From Mesorhizobium sp. B2-3-4 (GTDB taxonomy: Bacteria; Pseudomonadota; Alphaproteobacteria; Rhizobiales; Rhizobiaceae), in assembly GCF_006442315.1 (NCBI RefSeq), contig NZ_VFVY01000003.1, forward strand, positions 248,001 to 312,000: a DNA stretch of 64,000 nucleotides, in the 5' to 3' direction. Under the pieces are notes generated by a model. It was given only the letters and a program-made list of their open reading frames with translations. It had not been told where the DNA came from and made no database searches. Shown piece after piece: positions 47,477-55,833 of this stretch. Every line of letters begins with the position of its first letter. The stretch's first letter is position 1. Both the position numbers and the translations under genes were made by a program.

Positions 47477-47512
47477 AAAACGCCGCGCGTCCGAAAGGGC
47501 GCGCGGCGTTTT
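47477..47512. terminator. Bidirectional terminator between kbp and TonB receptor
   Basis: AAAACGCCGCGCG (47477-47489) pairs exactly with CGCGCGGCGTTTT (47500-47512) around ten bases. Both strands end in T runs, so it serves the two convergent genes. Confidence 0.92.
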
Positions 47513-47518
47513 CGGTTC

Positions 47519-49711
47519 TTACCAGCTGCGCTTCAGCGACGCCGTGATGTTGCGGCCCTGACCCAGATAGCAATAGCCTGAATTGCACACCGTGGCGCGT
47601 TCGTCGGCGATGTTGCGGATGGCGAAGGCGGCGCTGACGCCTTCGAATTTCTCGTCGACGGCGCCGAAATCATAGGACGCCGAGGCATCGAGATAGATCG
47701 CGGCGTCGTTCTTGGCGGTGTTGGTGGTGTCGGTATAGGTGGCGCTCTGCAACCGCACGCCCGCGCCCACCGAAAGGCCCGGGGCGGCACTGCCCTCGTC
47801 GAATTTGTAATTGGCCCAGAGGCTCGCGACATGCTCGGGCGTGACGGCGGGAACCTTGCCGAGCTCCGCCGAGTCGGGAGCAGCACCGGTGATCTCGGCG
47901 TGGTTGTAGTTATAGGCGGCGATCACATCCAGCCCGTCCGTGAGAGCGGCACGCGCCTCCAGCTCAAGGCCGTTGCTGGTGACCTCGCCCAGGGCCCGGT
48001 AGGTGCCGAGATTCGCGTTGACGATCACCGGCTTGTTCTTCTCGACCAGATGATAGGCGACCGCCGACAGCAGAATGTCGGTTCCTGGCGGCTGGTATTT
48101 GACGCCCAGTTCGAACTGCTCGCCTTTCGTAGGCTGGAGAACGCCGCCCGCGGCGGATTGATTGGTGACCGGCTCGAACGAGGTCGCGTAGCTGGCGAAG
48201 GGCGCGACGCCGTTGTCGAACAGATAGAGGGCGCCGGCCTGCATGCTGAAGGCGTTCTTGTTCAACCCGTCGGAGGCGCCGGTGGCATAATCGCGCGTCT
48301 GTTCGACAAAGGTCTGGCGCCCGCCAAGCGTGAATCGCCATCTGTCCAGCTCGACCTGGTCCAGCGCATAGACGCCGGTCTGGCGCAGATCCGCGTCGGA
48401 GGCCGAGAAGGTGGTGCCCGGCGTCGGGCCGGAGACGCCATAGGTCGGGTTGGCGATGTCGAAATCGTAAGCCGGATCGGCCGCATCGAACCCGTAGCCG
48501 AAGGACGAGGTCAGGTTTGTGTAGTCGAGGCCGAGAAGCAGCGTGTGGGCCATCGCGCCGGTGTCGAACTTGGCCTCGACCTGGTTGTCGGCCTGGAAGA
48601 CGTTCATTTCGTCGCGAATCGCAGTCGCATAGCGATGCGCGATCGTGCCGGTCCAACCGGAGACCGCGAGATAACGCGACCTCAGGTCGAGATGGGAATA
48701 CCGCACGTTCTGTCGTACCGTGATGCCGTCGCCGAAATCATGTTCGAACTTGTAGCCGATCTGCTGTTGCCGGATCTTCTGGTAGTCGTAATCGGGATCG
48801 CTTTCGCGGAAGGCAAGAATCTTCCCCGACGACGGGTCCTTTATCGCGCCGACATTGGAATCGGTCTCGTCGGCCTGCACCAGTCCGTAGACGGTGAAGG
48901 AGGTGGCGGCGTCCGGGTTCCAGGTGAACGACGGCTGCAGGAAATAACGATCGTCGGCAATGTCGAAATTGGTGTCGCCGTTTCGCGCCAGGCCGACGAT
49001 CCTGTACAAGAATTCGTCGCTGCCCTCGGTGACCGGGCCGCCGAAATCGAACGCGGCCTGCGCCCTGTCCTTCGTGCCATAGAGCAGTTCGACTTCCCTG
49101 ATCCGGTCCTCGGTCGGCAGCTTGGGCACCTTGTTGATGATGCCGGCCGGCGTTCCCGCGCCATAGAGCACGGAGACCGGGCCCTTGATCACCTCGACCC
49201 GCTCCAGCGAATAGGGGTCGGTGCGGAACGTGCCGTAATTGATGTAGGGCTGGCGGATGCCGTCCTTGTAATCGCCGAGCGTGGTCGCGTCGTAGCCTCT
49301 GATATAGATCTGGTCGAAGCGCGGGTCGAAGCCATAGGCGCCGGTGCTGACGCCTGCGGAATAGCGCACCGCCTCGATGATGTCCTGCGCGCCGCGCTCC
49401 TCGATCTCCTTGCGCGTCACCACCGAGACGGAGCGCGGGGTTTCGATGAGCGGGGTGTCCGTCTTGGTCGCGCCGGCGCTGCGCTTGGCAGCCACCGTCT
49501 TGTCGTCTTCGCGGGAAGTGTCGCCGCCTGCCTTGCCGTTGACGGTGATCGGCTCGAGCACGGTGGTGCCACCCGATGCCTGGGGACCGGCCTGTTGCGC
49601 CGATGCATATCCGGCTCCAAGCAGCGTCGACAGACACGTCGTGACGACAAGCCCTCGCCGGAACCGGATACGACCGCGCTTGAGCGCTTCAAAGCCTTGA
49701 AGGAAAGCCAC
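47519..49711 (-). CDS. TonB-dependent siderophore receptor (FhuA/FpvA-like)
   Basis: The 730-residue outer-membrane protein has a signal peptide (GLVVTTCLSTLLGAGYASAQ), a plug domain (TPLIETPRSVSVVTRKEIEE, QIYIRGYDA, VEVIKGPVSVLYGAGTPAGI) and a 22-strand barrel ending GQGRNITASLKRSW. PVSVLYG and IINKVPK are typical of ferrisiderophore receptors of the FhuA group. The terminal residue is Trp instead of the usual Phe. The start is GTG at 49711 with AGAGGG upstream. A TGA-N9-TCA palindrome 93 bases upstream suggests iron control by RirA. The siderophore is unknown. Confidence 0.92.
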   Translation of the reverse strand: MAFLQGFEALKRGRIRFRRGLVVTTCLSTLLGAGYASAQQAGPQASGGTTVLEPITVNGKAGGDTSREDDKTVAAKRSAGATKTDTPLIETPRSVSVVTRKEIEERGAQDIIEAVRYSAGVSTGAYGFDPRFDQIYIRGYDATTLGDYKDGIRQPYINYGTFRTDPYSLERVEVIKGPVSVLYGAGTPAGIINKVPKLPTEDRIREVELLYGTKDRAQAAFDFGGPVTEGSDEFLYRIVGLARNGDTNFDIADDRYFLQPSFTWNPDAATSFTVYGLVQADETDSNVGAIKDPSSGKILAFRESDPDYDYQKIRQQQIGYKFEHDFGDGITVRQNVRYSHLDLRSRYLAVSGWTGTIAHRYATAIRDEMNVFQADNQVEAKFDTGAMAHTLLLGLDYTNLTSSFGYGFDAADPAYDFDIANPTYGVSGPTPGTTFSASDADLRQTGVYALDQVELDRWRFTLGGRQTFVEQTRDYATGASDGLNKNAFSMQAGALYLFDNGVAPFASYATSFEPVTNQSAAGGVLQPTKGEQFELGVKYQPPGTDILLSAVAYHLVEKNKPVIVNANLGTYRALGEVTSNGLELEARAALTDGLDVIAAYNYNHAEITGAAPDSAELGKVPAVTPEHVASLWANYKFDEGSAAPGLSVGAGVRLQSATYTDTTNTAKNDAAIYLDASASYDFGAVDEKFEGVSAAFAIRNIADERATVCNSGYCYLGQGRNITASLKRSW

Positions 49712-49803
49712 TTCTATTCAACCCTCTCTCGCCGTTCGTTCCCCGCTGCCTCCTCCCGACGCCAGCGCGAAATTGTTGTACAAAACACTCAAGTTCAAAA
49801 TCT

Positions 49804-49818
49804 TGACTATGGTAGTCA
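49804..49818. promoter_or_regulatory. RirA-type iron-responsive palindrome
   Basis: TGACTATGGTAGTCA is a palindrome with six perfectly paired bases on each side and the TGA-N9-TCA form of the rhizobial iron-responsive operator bound by RirA. It lies in AT-rich DNA between the divergent siderophore receptor and alkB genes, 93 and 161 bases from their starts. Confidence 0.65.
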
Positions 49819-49978
49819 TCTTTATTCGTCAACCGCCTTCGGCCAATTTGGCGAGACGAATTCACCGCGCATTGCCGGTTGGGCCGTCTCAGTAAAAATC
49901 GACGATGGCTTTCGGGTCGCGCTCGGCATGCGATGGTGTCATCCTGCATCTCCGAACATTCGCAAGGTGAGCCACTCC

Positions 49979-50605
49979 ATGCTCGTTCTGCCCAAGGGCG
50001 TCCGCCACATGCCGGCCCACCTGTCACGCGCGGTCCAGGAAGCACTGGTCGAGGAGGTGAGGGGCATCGTCCAGCAAGCGCCGCTGTTCGTGCCGGCGAT
50101 GCCGCGCACCGGCAAGGAAATGAGCGTGCGCATGACCAATTGCGGCCCGCTCGGCTGGGTCACCGACAAGGAGCGGGGCTATCGCTACCAGCCGACCCAT
50201 CCGGTGACCGGGACGTCATGGCCGCGCATCCCCGACAGTCTGCTCGACTTGTGGCGGCAGGTGTCGGGCTATCCGAATCCGCCGGAGGCCTGCCTGATCA
50301 ATTTCTACACGCCCGACGCAAAGATGGGCCTGCATCAGGATCGCGACGAGGCCGATTTCTCGGCACCCGTCGTCTCCGTCTCGCTGGGTGACGATTGCCT
50401 GTTCAGGGTCGGCCAGACGACGCGCGACGGCGCAACCAAATCGTTCAGGCTGAAAAGCGGCGATGTCGTGGTGCTCGGCGGCGAGGGCCGCCTTGCCTTC
50501 CATGGCGTCGACCGCATCTATCCTTCGACCTCGGCGCTGCTCAAGAACGGCGGCAGGATCAATCTGACGCTGCGGCGCGTGACGAAGCCCGGCGAGGCCG
50601 CATAG
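49979..50605 (+). CDS. alkB: AlkB, alkylated-DNA/RNA oxidative demethylase
   Basis: This 208-residue Fe(II)/2-oxoglutarate dioxygenase removes methyl groups from 1-methyladenine and 3-methylcytosine. Iron ligands are His119 and Asp121 in GLHQDRDEADF and His175 in RLAFHGVDR; the 2-oxoglutarate arginines are in GGRINLTLRRV, and INFYTPDAKMGLHQ is the family hallmark. MLVLPKGVRHMPAHL is the start used; the frame is open far upstream but antisense to the receptor gene. Confidence 0.95.
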   Translation: MLVLPKGVRHMPAHLSRAVQEALVEEVRGIVQQAPLFVPAMPRTGKEMSVRMTNCGPLGWVTDKERGYRYQPTHPVTGTSWPRIPDSLLDLWRQVSGYPNPPEACLINFYTPDAKMGLHQDRDEADFSAPVVSVSLGDDCLFRVGQTTRDGATKSFRLKSGDVVVLGGEGRLAFHGVDRIYPSTSALLKNGGRINLTLRRVTKPGEAA

Positions 50606-50652
50606 GCCACGCGCGCTCCGCTCCGCACCGGCAGTTCGGGGGCGGCTATATC

Positions 50653-52122
50653 TCAGCGCAGTGGCGAAAAGGTCGCCGAAACCAGATGGAAGGGCAATGC
50701 GCCATAGGTGGCGACCGTCGCCTGATCGTCCCATTGGCGGAACTGTCGCGACGGCCGTGCCTCCAGCGTCAGGGCATGCTGTTGGCCGTCGAACGTCACC
50801 TTGCCGCGAAAGCGCAGCAGCCTTTGGCCACCGGACCGGCTGATGGCCATCGCGCGCAGGCGCGCGACATGGTCGTTGTCCCGGTTGATCTCCATTTCGA
50901 TGCGGCGCCGGACCGGCGGGACGCTGATCCTGACCGTGATGTCCAGCATCATCTCCCCCGCAATCCGCGGGCAGGCTATGGTCTGCGAGAAGACCGGCGG
51001 CGAGGGTTCTTCCGGCGGTGCGCGGCGTGCCGGCCTCCCGCGCCACGCTCTTGCCGGCGGCTCCTGCCGCAACCGTCCGCTCTTGCGTCTCAATCGCAAC
51101 TGCTTGGCAAAGCCCCGCGACAGCCAGGCCAGCCTGCCGAAATCGGTTCGCGGCTTGGCCTGCAGCACCGCCGACCAGCGCGAAAGGCTGCTGCGGTCGG
51201 CCATGTCAACCACGCGCGCCAGCACCTTGTCCGGAACCGCCACGCCGATGTCGAGCGCAAGGTAGGAGAGCGCGACGGCCGCGGCAACGGCAAGGCCGCG
51301 CCTGGCGACGACATCGAGGAACACGTCCCAGTCGATGTCGCCGGCGCGAATGGCGACGGCGCAATCGACCAGCCAGTCGCTGTGCGTGTGCGCGTCGAGT
51401 CCGCCATGCGCGATGGCGAGCGCGATGCGGTCGGCTGGCGACGGCACCAGCACGCCGACGCCGCTGAATTCGGCCGCCGCCGCTCGCCGCCAGATCGCCT
51501 CGTCGTCCTCGTCGCTTTGCTGCGAACCGTCATAGGCAAGCTGGTGTAGGTCTATGTCACCATAATTGCCCTTGAAGAAGTTCATCGAGCGCAGCGACGC
51601 CAGCCTTGTCCTCAGATATTGCGGGCTGACACCGGTGGCGATCTGCCAGTCGCGCTCGCGCAGCACGTCGAACGCCGCCGGCATGTCCCGTGGCCGCACC
51701 AGTATGTCGATGTCGTGCGCCACCCGGCCACGTTGCGCCGACGCGTTCAGGGCGATGCGGCTGGCGCCCTTGATCAGCATCACCAGGCACCCGGCCTCGG
51801 TCATCGCCTGCAGCGCCGGTTCGGCCTCGCGCATCGCCATGCGCGACTTGGTCCACAGCATCTTTTGCAGCCCGACAAGACGCGGATAGGCGGCATGGCC
51901 GGCCAATTTCCGGCCGAACCTGTCGCAGATGGCGGCCAGCAGTCGATGCTCCCTGAAGGAGACATGGTCGATATCGTTTTCGTCCAGCCAGCCCGCTGCC
52001 TTGGCGCGGGCGGCGTCTTCATCGGACAGCAGGACGGCCTTGAGCAACTGGTCGAGTCCGCCGGTCGGCCATGACCAGCCATAGTCCGGGAAACGCCGGC
52101 CGATGCGCCGAATGCCCGCCAT
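50653..52122 (-). CDS. NTP_transf_5-like nucleotidyltransferase family protein
   Basis: The 489-residue product has the NTP_transf_5 pattern: CLVMLIKGASRIALNASAQR, GRVAHDIDILVRPRDMPAAF with the acidic metal motif, and NYGDIDLHQLAYDGSQQS. The middle is helical and the last 120 residues (EMMLDITVRISVPPVRRRIE onward) form a separate beta-rich extension. Such proteins occur beside exopolysaccharide and peptide-modifying clusters; their substrate is unproven. It is the last gene of the PqqD/HprK/glycosyltransferase row. Its ATG overlaps the stop of the preceding gene (TGATG). Confidence 0.8.
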   Translation of the reverse strand: MAGIRRIGRRFPDYGWSWPTGGLDQLLKAVLLSDEDAARAKAAGWLDENDIDHVSFREHRLLAAICDRFGRKLAGHAAYPRLVGLQKMLWTKSRMAMREAEPALQAMTEAGCLVMLIKGASRIALNASAQRGRVAHDIDILVRPRDMPAAFDVLRERDWQIATGVSPQYLRTRLASLRSMNFFKGNYGDIDLHQLAYDGSQQSDEDDEAIWRRAAAAEFSGVGVLVPSPADRIALAIAHGGLDAHTHSDWLVDCAVAIRAGDIDWDVFLDVVARRGLAVAAAVALSYLALDIGVAVPDKVLARVVDMADRSSLSRWSAVLQAKPRTDFGRLAWLSRGFAKQLRLRRKSGRLRQEPPARAWRGRPARRAPPEEPSPPVFSQTIACPRIAGEMMLDITVRISVPPVRRRIEMEINRDNDHVARLRAMAISRSGGQRLLRFRGKVTFDGQQHALTLEARPSRQFRQWDDQATVATYGALPFHLVSATFSPLR

Positions 52123-52799
52123 CAGCTCGTGCCGGCCTTGGACCGGGCCCGTCGCAGCATGGCAAACCGCGCCACTTCCAGGTAGCCGCGATCGCGCGCC
52201 GCATCGCGCCCGTAGGACAGGCTGCCGGGCCTGATGCGGCGCAGCGCCAGCACCGCATCCATCATGTCGAGGGCAAGGCCCGCCTCCCGGGCGCGGGCGA
52301 TCCAGTCGATCATCTCCCCGCGGCCGCCGGGCGGATCGGTTATCGGGCCTACGGCGCTTGCGACCTCACGGCGGATCAGCATCGTGCTGCGCGACCAGCC
52401 GGGCACCGACTCAGGGCCCAAATCGTCCGGCCGCTCGCTGCGGAAGGTGCGCAGATGGCAGAAGACCGCCGATGTCGCGGGCGAGCCGGCGAAATGCGCC
52501 AGCTGCCGCTCGATCTTGTCGGGGAGCCACAGATCGTCCGCATCGAGCGTGGCGATGAACGGTGTCGACAGTGCCGCGATGCCTCGCGTCGTGGCGCTGC
52601 CGGGGCCGGCATTGTCCTGCCGCAGCAGGCGCACCGGCATGTCCAGCGCCGCGATCACCCCGGCCAGATCGTCGCTCGAGCCGTCGTCGACGACGACGAT
52701 GTCGCGTGGCTTCAGGGATTGCGCCATCACCGAGGCCAGCGTCTCGGCTATGGTCGAGGCCGCGTTGAATGCCGGAATGACGACGCCGTATTCGCTCAT
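52122..52799 (-). CDS. Family 2 glycosyltransferase
   Basis: This 225-residue GT-A enzyme reads YGVVIPAFNAASTIAETLAS, then IVVVDDGSSDDLAGVIAALD, and the DxD-type site FIATLDADDLWLPDKIERQL. The C-terminal part is short (ILVAGREAGLALDMMDAVLA region), so only the catalytic domain is present. Donor and acceptor are unknown. It is the third of three tandem glycosyltransferases. The ATG at 52799 overlaps the previous stop; a GTG at 52802 is equally possible. Confidence 0.88.
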   Translation of the reverse strand: MSEYGVVIPAFNAASTIAETLASVMAQSLKPRDIVVVDDGSSDDLAGVIAALDMPVRLLRQDNAGPGSATTRGIAALSTPFIATLDADDLWLPDKIERQLAHFAGSPATSAVFCHLRTFRSERPDDLGPESVPGWSRSTMLIRREVASAVGPITDPPGGRGEMIDWIARAREAGLALDMMDAVLALRRIRPGSLSYGRDAARDRGYLEVARFAMLRRARSKAGTS

Positions 52800-53551
52800 C
52801 ACAGGAACCGCCAGTCCGCCAGTTTCTTCAATTCGAAAATACCTTCGATCGGCTTGAGCGATGGATCGACCTTGCGACGTTTCATGGATTTATAGATGGC
52901 GCGCATGAACTCGCGCGATTGGACATCTTCCTGTCTTGTCATGTTCCCGGCGTGCCGCCTGTAGTAAAGCGCCAGCGTGTCGGGGAGTACATATCGCGGA
53001 CCGATCTCGAAACCGCGCAGCAGATAATCGGTGTCTTCGGCCTGGATGAAATCCTCGTCGAAGCCGCCGATCCGTTCGACCAGCCGGCGCGAGAAGATCG
53101 CGGACGACAGATGAATGCCGCGGACGGTGATGCTCCGGCTGTCGGGGGCGGGTTCCAGGGCGCTGTCGTCGATCTTGTCGACCAGCATCATGTTGGAATA
53201 GGTCAGCTCGAGGCCGGCGTCTTTTCGGAAAAGCTCCACATCGGCGCTGAAACGACCGGCTGGCGAGATGTCGTCCGAATCGAGAAAGGACACCAGTTCG
53301 GTCTCCGGCGTCAGCTGCCTGAGCCCGCTGTTGCGCGCCCGGGTCACGCCAGCGTTCTCCTGCTGGAACAGCCGGATGCAGGGGGTTTCGTCCATCATCG
53401 AGCGCACCGCTTGCGCCGATCCGTCGGTCGAACCGTCATCGATGACGATGATGTCGAGATCGGCGGCATCGCGTTGCCGGAGCAGCGAGCGCAGCGCCGC
53501 GCCGACAAAGGTCTCGCGGTTGTGGACGGGCATGATCACGCTCAGCCGCAT
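52799..53551 (-). CDS. Family 2 glycosyltransferase (paralogue of next upstream gene)
   Basis: The 250-residue GT-A enzyme starts MRLSVIMPVHNRETFVGAAL with IIVIDDGSTDGSAQAVRS, the metal motif LVSFLDSDDISPAGRFSADV and the acceptor-side EDTDYLLRGFEIGPRYVLPD. It is the same length as the preceding gene and clearly paralogous along its whole length, including the C-terminal KSMKRRKVDPSLKP. GGAG lies six bases before the ATG. It overlaps the next glycosyltransferase by the stop/start bases. Confidence 0.9.
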   Translation of the reverse strand: MRLSVIMPVHNRETFVGAALRSLLRQRDAADLDIIVIDDGSTDGSAQAVRSMMDETPCIRLFQQENAGVTRARNSGLRQLTPETELVSFLDSDDISPAGRFSADVELFRKDAGLELTYSNMMLVDKIDDSALEPAPDSRSITVRGIHLSSAIFSRRLVERIGGFDEDFIQAEDTDYLLRGFEIGPRYVLPDTLALYYRRHAGNMTRQEDVQSREFMRAIYKSMKRRKVDPSLKPIEGIFELKKLADWRFL

Positions 53552-53576
53552 CGGCAACTCCAGCACCGTTCCGGCA

Positions 53577-54329
53577 TCACATCATCTGCCAATTGGCGGG
53601 GCTCTTGAGCTCGAAGATGCCAGGAGCCTCGCGCAGCGACGGGTCGGCCTTGCGTCGTCGCATCGACTTGTGGATCGCACGCAAATGGTTGCGCAGCCTG
53701 TCGCCATGCTCCCTGGTGGCATTGGCGCCATGGCGGCGATAGTAGATCGCCACAGTGTCCAGCAACGCATAGTTCGGACCCGTTTCAAAGATACGAAGCA
53801 GATAGTCGGTGTCCTCGGACTGCTCGAATGCCTCGTCGAACTGGCCCGTGCGCTCGATGAGTTCTCTCCTGAACACCGCGGTACCCAGCGAAATTCCACG
53901 AAGCGTCATGGTGCGGCTATCGGCCGTGGGCTCCAGCGTCTCATCATCGATCCTGTCGGCCAGTGTCATCAGCGAATACGTCAATTCCAGACCGGGTTTG
54001 GCGACGAAGCAGGCAAGATCGGCCTTGAAGCGCCCGGCCACCGAGATGTCGTCGGAATCCAGGAACGAAACAAACTCGCAGCCCGGGGGCAATTGCCGCA
54101 GCCCGGCATTGCGCGCCTTGGCGACACCCATATTGGATTGGTGGAACAGCCGGATGCAAGCGCTCTCGCCCATGAAGGAGCGAACCGCTTCGGCCGAGCC
54201 GTCGGTCGAGCCGTCATCGATGACGATGATATCGAGATCGGTGGCATCGCGCTGCCGCACCAGCGATCGCAATGCCGAAACGACGTAGCGCTCGCGGTTG
54301 TAGACAGGCATGATCACGCTCAATTTCAC
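53577..54329 (-). CDS. Family 2 glycosyltransferase, GTG start
   Basis: The 250-residue GT-A enzyme reads KLSVIMPVYNRERYVVSALR, IIVIDDGSTDGSAEAVRSFM, FVSFLDSDDISVAGRFKADL and QSEDTDYLLRIFETGPNYAL. GTG at 54329 was chosen because GTGA overlaps the stop of the HprK-related gene, showing coupling, and because it aligns with the start of the paralogue downstream. The duplicated pair probably adds similar sugars to the same product; the product is unknown. Confidence 0.88.
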   Translation of the reverse strand: MKLSVIMPVYNRERYVVSALRSLVRQRDATDLDIIVIDDGSTDGSAEAVRSFMGESACIRLFHQSNMGVAKARNAGLRQLPPGCEFVSFLDSDDISVAGRFKADLACFVAKPGLELTYSLMTLADRIDDETLEPTADSRTMTLRGISLGTAVFRRELIERTGQFDEAFEQSEDTDYLLRIFETGPNYALLDTVAIYYRRHGANATREHGDRLRNHLRAIHKSMRRRKADPSLREAPGIFELKSPANWQMM

Positions 54330-55375
54330 GAAATGCCCCGCGCGAGGAAATTCGAGACCGTCCCGGCGATCTCCTCGGGATCGCTCCCCAGGGACAGCCG
54401 GTAGCACGGCAGCAGGCGAGTAAGGTCGCCGAACAAGCGGAAGCCGCTCTCACGCTCGCCGGGCATCTGCATGATGCCCGACGGTGCCAGCGCCAACATG
54501 GCGTCCCGGCGCGAAGCCGGCGCGATCGAACTTGCCTTGCCGCCACTGATATGTGGCACCATCAACGCAATGATGTCCAGCCTCGCAGGCACCTGCCGGG
54601 GCGCGATGTCGGCAATGTGAAACGTGTATTTGCCTTGCCAGTTGAGCGGCCCATGCCCGGTGAGCCGCTGCTTCAGCCCCAGCCGCGCAAAGCCTTGCGG
54701 ATCCTGCTTCAGCGTCGAAAACAGCGGTCTTGCACTCACGCCCCGCTCGAGGTCGACCAGGACATAATCGTCACCGACGCTGTCCAGCCCGTTGAGCAGG
54801 CCCGCCGCCACCGTTCCCGATTTTCCCGCACCGCCCGAGCCGGCAAGCAGAATGCCCTTGCCCTCGAGGCCAAGCGTCCCGGCATGGGTAAGCCGCATGC
54901 CGCGCGCCGCATATTCCCAATGCAGGAAAGGGCGCAGCGGCGCGGCCGGTTCCCACGGCGGGAAGGCATCGGCCGTCGTCATCAGTTGCACGCCGACCCG
55001 GCGCTGCGGATCGTAGACCTGCCAAAAATCCAGGTCGTGATAGAAATGGCCGCGCAAGCCCGCCTCGGCGAGCCGTGTCGCAAAGCCGTGCTCGGTATAG
55101 TGGGCGTCGCCCCATTGCGCCGGCATCGGCATGTCGGCGATGCCCGGGTGAGCGACGAAAATCCGGCAGCCGACCGTGGCGGCCTCGTCATCGCGGGCCT
55201 CGACGAAGCCATGGCAAAGCGCATCCGCCAGCGTGCCGGGGCTGAGATGGGTGGTGATGTCCAGTCGGGGCAAGCGCGACTTGCGCGTCACCGGAAACGC
55301 CGCCGCCGCGCTTTCCGCGGCGCCGATGAGATAGCGGGCGTAGTCTGGCAGGGTTTCGAGTGTGACGCGCGGCAT
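54326..55375 (-). CDS. HprK-related kinase A (HPr-rel-A system)
   Basis: This 349-residue protein has a C-terminal domain like HPr kinase: LEGKGILLAGSGGAGKSGTV (P-loop, about residues 173-192), SVGDDYVLVDLERGVSARPL with the second acidic motif, and the C-terminal GDLTRLLPCYRLSLGSDPEE. The N-terminal 160 residues are unlike HprK. The canonical hprK with its HPr target is 13 kb away, so this paralogue probably acts on something else. It stands 41 bases after a PqqD-like gene, matching the constellation called HPr-rel-A in protein-family databases. Confidence 0.82.
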   Translation of the reverse strand: MPRVTLETLPDYARYLIGAAESAAAAFPVTRKSRLPRLDITTHLSPGTLADALCHGFVEARDDEAATVGCRIFVAHPGIADMPMPAQWGDAHYTEHGFATRLAEAGLRGHFYHDLDFWQVYDPQRRVGVQLMTTADAFPPWEPAAPLRPFLHWEYAARGMRLTHAGTLGLEGKGILLAGSGGAGKSGTVAAGLLNGLDSVGDDYVLVDLERGVSARPLFSTLKQDPQGFARLGLKQRLTGHGPLNWQGKYTFHIADIAPRQVPARLDIIALMVPHISGGKASSIAPASRRDAMLALAPSGIMQMPGERESGFRLFGDLTRLLPCYRLSLGSDPEEIAGTVSNFLARGIS

Positions 55376-55416
55376 GGGCAGTCTCAGTGTCCAGTGGTCG
55401 CGCGATGAAAGGTCAA

Positions 55417-55833
55417 TCAGTTCGCCTGCTTGACCGCCGGCCAGCCGAGAGGCTCGTCGACCTCATGGATCGGATCCACGACGATGAGATCGGCGAGATC
55501 GTCATGCACGTCGACGCTGAGCGGCTCGCGCGCGGCGGCAAGCTGCGAGATGAGATCGCCCGGAAGCGGGTTGGGCGCCGTGTCGGCGGGTGCGAGCAGC
55601 CCGAATTCGAGCAGCCGCGCAATGAAGGTCGCCAGTTCCGCCGACGCTATCGCCCCAGTCTCGGCGAGCGCAGCGGCGGAAACACCCGATGAAAGCGCCT
55701 GCCACACGCCGCTGCCCGAATCGGAGAAGCCGAAATATTTTCCCGTCGAAAGATCGAGCACCACGGCGTCGCCGTCGAAGGACTCAAACACAATGTCCTT
55801 GCTCGCCACTGCGTAGACGTCGGGCTGACGCAT
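55417..55833 (-). CDS. PqqD-family peptide chaperone-like protein
   Basis: The 138-residue protein has a PqqD/RRE-like winged helix: DIVFESFDGDAVVLDLSTGK, YFGFSDSGSGVWQAL, then AELATFIARLLEFGLLAPAD. PqqD domains bind leader peptides of ribosomally made, modified peptides. The C-terminal 40 residues (EPLSVDVHDDLADLIVVDPI, HEVDEPLGWPAVKQAN) extend past the fold. It starts the row PqqD, HprK-related kinase, three glycosyltransferases, NTP_transf_5. MRQPDVYAV with AGGA upstream is the start used. No radical-SAM or cyclase gene is adjacent. Confidence 0.8.
   Translation of the reverse strand: MRQPDVYAVASKDIVFESFDGDAVVLDLSTGKYFGFSDSGSGVWQALSSGVSAAALAETGAIASAELATFIARLLEFGLLAPADTAPNPLPGDLISQLAAAREPLSVDVHDDLADLIVVDPIHEVDEPLGWPAVKQAN

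Noticed and set aside
47831..49978. Plus-strand open frame running into alkB without a stop
   Set aside because: It is antisense to the TonB receptor; AlkB homology begins only at 49979.
54326..55833. Lasso-peptide biosynthesis cluster
   Set aside because: PqqD- and HprK-like proteins occur in such clusters, but no B2 protease, asparagine-synthetase-like cyclase or lasso precursor is present.
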